Of a stretch of 64,000 nt of DNA, positions 57,229 to 64,000 are shown in pieces. A model generated the notes under the pieces. The model saw only the letters and a program-made list of their open reading frames with translations. It had not been told where the DNA came from and ran no database searches. Position numbers and translations under genes: made by a program. The stretch is taken from the NCBI GenBank assembly GCA_024704765.1, contig JAKMXF010000099.1, positions 258,432 through 322,431 on the forward strand, written 5' to 3'. The stretch's first letter is position 1. Each line of letters starts with the position of its first letter. Origin of the DNA: Oopsacas minuta. Taxonomy: Eukaryota > Porifera > Hexactinellida > Lyssacinosida > Leucopsacidae.

Positions 57229-58585
57229 CAGTGTGTCAAGATGAAATTGAGACCATGTTTTGACTTAAGTTTCTAAAAGATAATCATCACAAGCTTCGAA
57301 TATGAGTTGATTTATTAAAAGGTGTCTATAAACTAATATTAGATCTTAATGCCATTACTCTCGATCACTAACTTCTGACGTTTTGGCGTAGATTGCCAAT
57401 AAGGTTTCAAAAATTCGGGTTCTATAGAATCCCAAATAGAGGAAGGGTTTAATCAAGTCTATTATGATTACGAGGGGGGTTCAAATCGATCTGATGTTTG
57501 ATCCAACCCACAAATTTTCGATAGAGTTTAGATCTGGGCTACAACGAGGCCATTCCATACGAAATATATCATGACTTTACGGAAAGTCTTAGCAACCTTT
57601 GACGTGTGCTTTGGATCGTTGTCTTCCTGTCAGACCCAGCCGTCAGGGTACAATGCCTGAGCTTGTGAAATTAGACACTCGTTTAGGATGTTCGTATATA
57701 ATTCTCCGGTGAGGTTCTGCCTAAAAACCTTTAACGGAAAGGTCCCATAAGGAGAAATTGCTCCCCAATCATGTAATTTTGGACTATGTTTGTTGCTTGG
57801 CTTGACCGCTTGTTGGTCTCCTTTTCACCACAGCCTTATTCTGCCACCATCTAGCCAAATTGACATCTTCCCTCTAGAAACAACTCGTTCCCAGGCAGTT
57901 GGTTTGTTATTCTTAGCCCACAATACTCTTTGTTTTTGTATCGATCCGTTGCCATAGGAATACTCCTTGCAACATTGTGGGTGTACCCTATCCTCTGTAA
58001 TTCCTCCCTGACCGTCTTATGGGATAAACTTTCTTGACGAAGATGATGGAATCGACTGGCCAATTTTCGTATGGACATCTTGCGATTCTGATTTGCCAAG
58101 CTTACAAGAGATCTAGCATCGTTCACATGTAATATTTTCGGTTTTCCGGTTCCAGATTTCCTCTGTGTATCACCGCCCTGACGAAATTTGGCTAATATGC
58201 GGAAAAACAGTGCCCCTCGGGATAGCTGTTCGCTGATGTATTTCGCTACCACTTGTAACCCCCGCGTCGAATAATTTGCGGATGAGATCTCTTCATTCTA
58301 ACTCCACCATACTGATTATGTTTTCGACACAAAAGACAAATATGAGCCAAAAACTGATATTGGAGCGGTCTATGGTAATATAGCAGATATTTTCGGGAAT
58401 GTGTATTCTAAGTGACAGCTGATTGGTTGTTTGTGTATTCTAGAATCAATTAACTAATGGTAACTTGATATGCATTAATAAATGAATCAGAAAACAAATA
58501 TGTTTCATATCCAACCATAGCAAATGAAAAAATTCTGAAAATATACACAATTACACGAAAGTCTCAGTTTCATCTTGACAGACTG
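57229..58585 (-). mobile_element. Tc1-like element, second family
   Basis: The left end is CAGTGTGTCAAGATGAAATT. The right end, inverted, is CAGTCTGTCAAGATGAAACT. TA is present at the left (57227-57228); the right flank has AT in place of TA, so it has mutated or the end is a base or two off. The length of about 1.36 kb is normal for Tc1. It differs from the 18-kb and 30-kb Tc1 family. Confidence 0.8.
57380..58252 (-). pseudogene. Tc1-like transposase, second family, broken
   Basis: The N-terminal frame (58252-57851) has the paired helix-turn-helix region with a GRP-like linker: LAKFRQGGDTQRKSGTGKPK, then MSIRKLASRFHHLRQESLSH and KTVREELQRIGYTHNVAR. It ends FLEGRCQFG, where the first catalytic Asp should be (normally SDESxF), so that residue appears lost. 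Downstream pieces in other frames read PYGTFPLKVFRQNLTGELYT and QEDNDPKHTSKVAKTF, carrying the second Asp. Stops occur around KGDQQA and before QEDNDP. The DNDPKHTS motif is typical of Tc1 DD34E enzymes. Non-functional. Confidence 0.8.
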
Positions 58586-59248
58586 ATGTGTAGGCAAATG
58601 CTTAATTATATTATAATTGTGGACAAATCGACTTTATCTTCGACTATAGTCATCTTTCACAGTCATTTTAGAGAATCTCAAAGATTTCATGCCTTAATCT
58701 ATTCATGTGTTAATATTCTATTGATGTGCAACTTCGGCCACTTGTGGCAGTTATATGAAGAGGAAATATTTCAGAAAGATTTCCTCTAAACAATTCGTAA
58801 TATTCATACTGGTGTAATACAGACCTATATAATTCATATCTTCTTTCAGAATTTTTTCATCAATTTGCATTCTATGCAATCTGCGATCCAAAAGTATATT
58901 ACTCATTATCTAGTATTGAGGAAAGTGTGCCTGGAAAATATAAAATTAGAAATATATTCGTCTAATTAGTCAGGATGATGTTAAACTTAAGTTTGGGTGA
59001 ATTTCGGCCATTTCCAGCAAAAGCTCATTCCATTTAATTTTGCCCAATTTGGGCATAAAATGCCATGAAAATGTACAAAAATTGCCAAATTTCATTTTTC
59101 TCACATCTTCAGATATGAAAACTGTTCATTTTTGTAATATACGCTTTTTACATATTTTCTGGAGGGGTGCAAGTACTTGAAATTCTAGATTTAGCCTTCA
59201 CATATTTCAATTATCAAATTTTGATTCAAATAATCTATCTTTAAACTA
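58586..59248. other. No gene seen
   Basis: AT-rich. A 67-codon frame at 58586-58789 resembles nothing I know and does not continue the RAG1-like fragment. Confidence 0.4.
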
Positions 59249-60557
59249 CAGGGTGTCTAATAAGTTCTGTTATATAGCAATTCCCCAATAATTTCAAATT
59301 TATCCATTGTAAAGCCATGAAACTTTCTAGTTTCTTAGGACTTAAGTTCCTAATTACAAATTACAAATATCTTTCAATATAGCCTCCCTTTTTGTGAATT
59401 ACGGAAGTTAGTCTGCTCCGAAACTGATGGACAGCTTTTCGCAGCTCCTCCTGTGGGATTTTCTGCCATTCACTCAACAAACTAACTTTGAGGGACTCCG
59501 AACTCTTGTGAGATTTCGTACGGACCCTGCTCTCCAAGTTTGCCCAAACAGAATAGTCGAGTGGCTTGAAATCTGGGCTTGATGGTGGCCATTCATCCTT
59601 ACTTATGAAATCGATATTTTGCTCTCGGAACACCCCGGGATACTTTTGAAACATGTGCAGGCGCAGAGTCTTGTTGGTAAGTCCAAGGATGGTTTTGAAA
59701 GAGCTTCTCACCAGCAGACGCAATTTCAGGGTCCAAGACCATCTCTCTGTACGTCTGAGAGTTTATTTTCACTCCTTGGGGGACAAAAATCAGGTTTGTC
59801 CCTGAGTCTGCCGACACTCCCGCCCATACCATCAGTGAAAGAGGTTTCTGGACTCTATCAATGTACTTGATGTCATCTGGGATATCCTGGCTTCGAGAAG
59901 CAAGTATACGGTCGTTTTGACGATTGCTTGCCTCCTCAACGGTGAACAGCTTCTCATCTGAGAAGAGAATCTGATCTTCAATCCCAGGAGCGAATCGGGC
60001 TTTTAGTTTGATGCATCTTTCGAGTCGCTTACGACGTATGGAGTCGTTAAGATGGTGTACGTTTTTCCTCTTATAGGACTTCATTCCTAGGTCCTCTACA
60101 ACCAATTTCTGTATCGTTTCGTGATTGACACAAAATTCACGGGATATTTTTCGCGTGGAACGTTGGGGATTTCTCAGGATTCGACATCTAACACTATTCT
60201 TCAGGGCTGGTGTGCGGGCGGATCTTGGACGACTAATTCGTTCCCTGTCAGACACGCTGCCGGTCTCTATATATCGTTTTATTGTGCGATAGATCAACAT
60301 GGGATTGACTTTATCATTTTTTAGCTTTTTAGAATTTCACTATTGCTAAACCCAGGTTCGTGAAGAGTAACAATTTCTGAACGAATTTCTTCTAACATGA
60401 TTTTCTGGGAAATCATCAACTTGAATGATATATACTTGGTATAATTCAAAAGAGCGCCAAAAATGCTACAAGAGATTCTAGAAGATTACTTCATAAGTAT
60501 ATTAATAGCTACTGTCTAAGGCGCGAAAATGTATAACAGAACTTATTAGACACCCTG
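59249..60557 (-). mobile_element. DD37D Tc1/mariner-type element
   Basis: CAGGGTGTCTAATAAGTTCT at the left and the same sequence inverted at the right, a perfect match over more than 20 bp. TA flanks it at 59247-59248 and 60558-60559. Length 1.31 kb. Confidence 0.92.
59361..60416 (-). pseudogene. ITmD37D-type transposase, two frameshifts
   Basis: The ATG at 60416 starts MISQKIMLEEIRSEIVTLHE; a phase change in an A-run near 60325 leads into MLIYRTIKRYIETGSVSDRE. Helix-turn-helix and linker are followed by IEDQILFSDEKLFTVEEASN (first Asp) and TYQQDSAPAH (second Asp). A second phase change near 59650 leads into KDEWPPSSPDFKPLDYSVWA, where the Asp of PLDY is third. Allowing for the frame change, 37 residues separate the second and third Asp, which fits the DD37D branch of the Tc1/mariner superfamily. 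The C-terminus (EELRKAVHQFRSRLTSVIHK) is complete to the stop at 59361. With perfect TIRs and only two indels this is among the better preserved elements here. Confidence 0.86.
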
Positions 60558-60722
60558 TATATTCCAACATAGTTCATAAACTTATAGACTCTATGATAAT
60601 TGCAGTATATAGTTCTAACTAAGTATTCATATTTTATCTAAATTTCGTAACCATGTTGCTACATTGTTTGTACAAATCTTGTAACTAAGTTTTATACCAA
60701 AATATCTAATAACTTATATAGG

Positions 60723-60878
60723 TATAGCTCAACTATACTATAGTACAGTTTTGGTGTATTAGCCTTTTCTATGTTCGAGTAAATGTCATTTGTTAGGCCG
60801 AAAGAAAGTCACCTTTTGGGAATGAGGGTATGGGTTTTTGTATTACAAAAAACTGTACTATACTATAGTTGAGCTATA
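60723..60878. repeat. Hairpin MITE with 30-bp ends
   Basis: TATAGCTCAACTATACTATA at the left is exactly inverted at the right (TATAGTATAGTTGAGCTATA). The arms extend to about 30 bp (GTACAGTTTT). It is about 156 bp long with no coding content. TA-rich ends suggest a Tc1/mariner-mobilised MITE. Confidence 0.85.
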
Positions 60879-62112
60879 TATAAGGAATTTGCCAAAATAT
60901 GTACTACTCAACAATTGAATCATTTGTATTTGAACACTATTATGTGTGAAATACACAGTGGTGTCATAATAGTACATTTGCAAAATAGAGAATGTGTATT
61001 GTTAAATATTATCTCGTACATTATACCAGGCAAACAGTTAGAATATAGTTTAACGTTGTTATTATACACATACTATACAAACCATAATTGACAATTTGAC
61101 ATATTGACATTTGATAAAAATATAGGAATTTTAACCCTATAAAATATATACAAAAACAAACCAACAAAAAACTAACATCCTTTCCAGAATTTAGGTGTCA
61201 GGAAAAGTCCAAAGAATGTAAAGACAGAAATGATGAGTGACTGTTACATTCCTTTTGAGTGATTCAAATTGAAATATAATATATTCAGAAATGAATGACA
61301 TATATAGGGGTATTTAAATATTAACGCGATTCTGGTACTCGATGCTTTTTGATCACCCGCAGCCTTCCTTAACCAACATAGTAATATTGTTCTTTCAGGT
61401 ATATTTTCGTATGCTATTCTAATTTGCCGTGTTTCCATGATTTAGAATTGTATTTTTAGTAGTGTGCAAGTACTTTGGTTCCGAAATTGGTTCCGAAAGT
61501 CCGAAAGTACATACATAAATACATATATTAATTGCGTGATAATAATATGTACTAGCCCTCTTCGCATGCTGGGTCGCTGTGCGACAGTATAGCGCTTCAA
61601 GTTATCTTAGGTATTAAATAGGCTGTGCAGTAGCCAAGTGAGCCTCCCGTTATCAAGAAGCCCCATTACTTTAGTCGGACTCACTTTTGCTGCATCCCAA
61701 TCAATTCATCTAATTTTGAAATCCCTTTCAAATTCCAGGTTACGTAACTGATCTAGGGTTAACGAACTAATTGTATCAATTGACGCCTGTTAAACTTTCG
61801 CCAAGTATGTATTTTAGTACGTAGCGCAAGTTAGATCAAAGCGTCTGCGGAAATGAGTTTAGGCTTGAGCTTCAACTTCCGACGTCTCAACTATATTTTG
61901 TAACTTTTCTTTATCTTACGAATGAACATTTCAATTTATTTGTAAAATGGAACCTGCATAAACCGACACCTGTATTATCCTGAATAGATCTATAATTGCT
62001 GAACCAATACTATTTTATGTGATCAATAGTTGGTTTCGATATCATTGACTGATTCATCAAAATAATCGTCTTGATCACAATAACCTTGAAAATGTAGAAA
62101 ACAAGATTTGTA
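60879..62112. other. No gene identified
   Basis: A 64-codon minus frame (61438-61244, starting METRQIRIAYENIPERTILL) is unrecognised and too short to support. The rest is AT-rich with no features. Confidence 0.35.
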
Positions 62113-62249
62113 CAGTCGACTCCCGTTATAAAGAAGAAGAAGGTATCTAAATGCTCATTTATGTTGCAGTATTTCTTTTATATTGTCTCCACTTTATCGA
62201 AGTAATTATCGTGTTCACTTGAGCTTCGATATATATCGGGAGTTGACTA
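62113..62249. repeat. Pogo/Tigger-like MITE
   Basis: The left end CAGTCGACTCCCGTTATAAA and the inverted right end TAGTCAACTCCCGATATATA match in their first dozen bases. TA flanks both sides (62111-62112 and 62250-62251). The CAG...CTCCCGTTATAA-type end is characteristic of pogo-family elements. 137 bp, non-coding. Confidence 0.75.
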
Positions 62250-62251
62250 TA

Positions 62252-63416
62252 TTGCGTATTTAAAATAGAACAATACCTTGTGATACATTAAATTCTTAAC
62301 AAATGGTTTACTGATAAATTTACTTTCGTAATATCATCTGTCTTACAACATAGACTGTCTTCTTCACTATTTTCAGCCTTCGCCATTTTTTATTCCAGAG
62401 ATATATTGTTGTGTAGGCTACGTTGTCAGCCATTTACAAAGCATTAACCAGAAATGTTAATCTCACTTGAAATATTATTTAAATAATACTTTAAGGGAAT
62501 CAAAATGTCTTCGAGATTGCGAATGTTCGAGTTAACGGATGCCATAAGTACTAAAAGTCATATATTTACAAGTACTCAGCGCGTAGTTCGACGCGTAGAT
62601 TAGGTACGCCGTAGAAATTAGTGTTATTTACAATGCGAATTCGACTTTTGTTTCTTTACCAATAATTGTTACGAATTTTAGGTATTTTGAATTATTATTC
62701 AAACCTTCTATATTTGCTATGCCTACAATTATCTATTACTAGCGTCGCTAACCTGTTACTCTCAGTAGCTAAACCTCTGTTTCACTGAAGGAACGGCTAA
62801 GTTCCGCTTGAGGAAAGTCTACACCAGAGGTTGTCAACAAAATTTTGGCCCCTGACTTTTGGTCCGGACCAGAAATACCAAGTTTAACGGTCTGTTTAGA
62901 CTCCAGGTCGGCCTCTATCCCGCGCGGTTATATTTCCAGTCTTGCTTAAGATGATTATATTCATGATAATATTTACAACGGACCTTTTGACCTTAGCTCA
63001 GCTCATACTCAGCGAGTACCTAATCTGCGCGCTGAAATTGCTGATATTTTAGCTGTGAATTTGACTTTTGGTTCTTGTCCAACTATATAATTTGAAATGT
63101 TTTATTTGTATAATGATTATTACCATCTGTTATCTTAATTATTATTGTACTAGTTTCTCCCATTGGCACAAGCAGAATTATTTCATAAGGAATAAATGCT
63201 TGAGAATCAAGCTATTCCAATGATAATTATGGAAACAGATGATAATAACCATTGTACAGATACAGTATACCCTCGCTAATCCGAGCACCATTGTTCCGAT
63301 TGCAAAACAATACGTTCGGATAGCGAAATGCGCTGAAACAATACTATAGAATCTGGGAGGACTTTTTTCGAAAGTTGTACAAACGATTGAAAGAGGGTCA
63401 ATACACGTATATACTA
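62252..63416. other. No gene; decayed transposon ends
   Basis: No coding frame. ACAGTATACCCTCGCTAATC near 63263, followed by TTCGGATAGCG at 63314, looks like one end of a pogo/Tigger element. A perfect 12-bp palindrome TGGTCCGGACCA lies at 62860-62871. Two stretches near 62570-62690 and 63010-63110 share short direct and inverted similarity. Confidence 0.35.
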
Positions 63417-64000
63417 CGGGCGTTCATTAACTATTCGTTATCACATTGTAATTCAAAATTTTTCTAGCAAAATTGTGTAGTCAGTGATGGAGTTTCTCAA
63501 AGTATTCCTCTTCGTGCTGTAAAACCAATTTCGGCCTTTTTATCCAATTGAATAATACTTTTTTGTAGTCTTCGGTTGGTACACCTTTCATATACTGGAA
63601 ATCGCCGATCCCATCTGAGCTCGAGTCCCGAATTTTCTGCCTGATAGATGTTCCTTTAGCTTTGGAAACAACCAAAAGTCACAGGTAGCTAGATCTGGCG
63701 AGTAGAGAGGGTGATCTAGCACCACAATGTTCATAGCTTCCCATTTTTCTCTAGCCAGCTTTTTCTCGTGCGGTTGGGCGTTATCATGCGATATTCGCAA
63801 TCCACGAGTTCCAGTCATTGGTCATCGATTTTGGTAGAATTTTTCAACCTCTGTTAGACACTCATTGGTATAGAAGGAGCTGTTATTGTTTGGCATTTGG
63901 GGACACAAATCTGGCACACTGGACCATTAGAATCAAAAAATATACAGTACATAACCTTCGGGTCCCGAAAGTCATGTCGAAGGATCATTGGTGGGTCCTG
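63417..64000 (-). mobile_element. Mariner element, cut by window edge
   Basis: The TIR at 63417 (CGGGCGTTCATTAACTATTC, after TA at 63415-63416) is like, but not the same as, the mariner at 285. The transposase C-terminal half reads from the right edge inward: MTGTRGLRISHDNAQPHEKK (second Asp) and HPLYSPDLATCDFWLFPKLK (third Asp, 34 residues on), to WIKRPKLVLQHEEEYFEKLH. The phase changes near 63595 and again upstream of 63818, and there is a stop around 63840, so the visible part is already broken. The remaining half lies outside the window. Confidence 0.85.

Noticed and set aside
61244-61438. 64-codon minus-strand frame with an ordinary-looking protein sequence
   Set aside because: Too short and without homology or neighbouring exons to support a gene.

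Overview
This is eukaryotic, AT-rich DNA, almost certainly from an invertebrate animal. The evidence is spliced coding pieces with GT/AG junctions, THAP, BED and FLYWCH zinc-finger transposases, an animal-type origin-recognition subunit, and no bacterial operons. An arthropod is likely and a copepod-like genome plausible, but that rests only on the mix of transposon families and is low confidence. Only one host gene is recognised: an intronless ORC5-like gene at 52.0-53.4 kb. A second possible host exon lies at 46.6-46.0 kb on the minus strand and is unidentified. I found no tRNA, rRNA or CRISPR array.

Left part (0-7 kb): a mariner copy with both ends (285-1619), a GC-rich coiled-coil reading frame (about 3.23-3.67 kb, minus) and a decayed Mutator-like transposase gene (4.45-6.64 kb, minus).

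Centre (7.07-42.2 kb): a satellite array with a unit of about 174 bp, present in both orientations, has been split by at least five primary DNA-transposon insertions, some carrying further insertions. In order: a 2.9-kb element with terminal inverted repeats (TIRs) of about 420 bp; a 3.1-kb Transib/RAG1-like transposon bounded by CACAGTG heptamers with a 5-bp CACTA target duplication; a Tc1 copy; a 6.4-kb composite element (TIRs about 360 bp) holding a ZMYM1-like hAT inserted with an 8-bp duplication; a P-element/THAP transposon holding a second, nearly identical Tc1 copy; and an element of an unnamed transposon-like gene family split by a 5.9-kb Ginger-type transposon. The Ginger element encodes a spliced DDE integrase and a ubiquitin-protease-like protein. 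Removing the insertions leaves roughly 8 kb of satellite.

Right part (42-64 kb): MITEs and a 59-bp minisatellite, a mariner half abutting a hAT fragment, a SCAND3/ZBED5-like hAT with a perfect 8-bp duplication (47.4-49.9 kb), the ORC5-like gene, a FLYWCH-MULE, a second RAG1-like fragment cut by a Tc1 element, a DD37D Tc1/mariner relative, two more MITEs, and a mariner running off the right edge.

Nearly every transposase carries stops or frameshifts. The Ginger element is the least decayed (one visible frameshift), and the Transib/RAG1-like gene is broken by one stop codon. The nesting gives a relative chronology: satellite first, then the primary insertions, then the hAT, Ginger and Tc1 copy B insertions inside them. 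Family assignments come from motifs recognised by eye; no database search was run.
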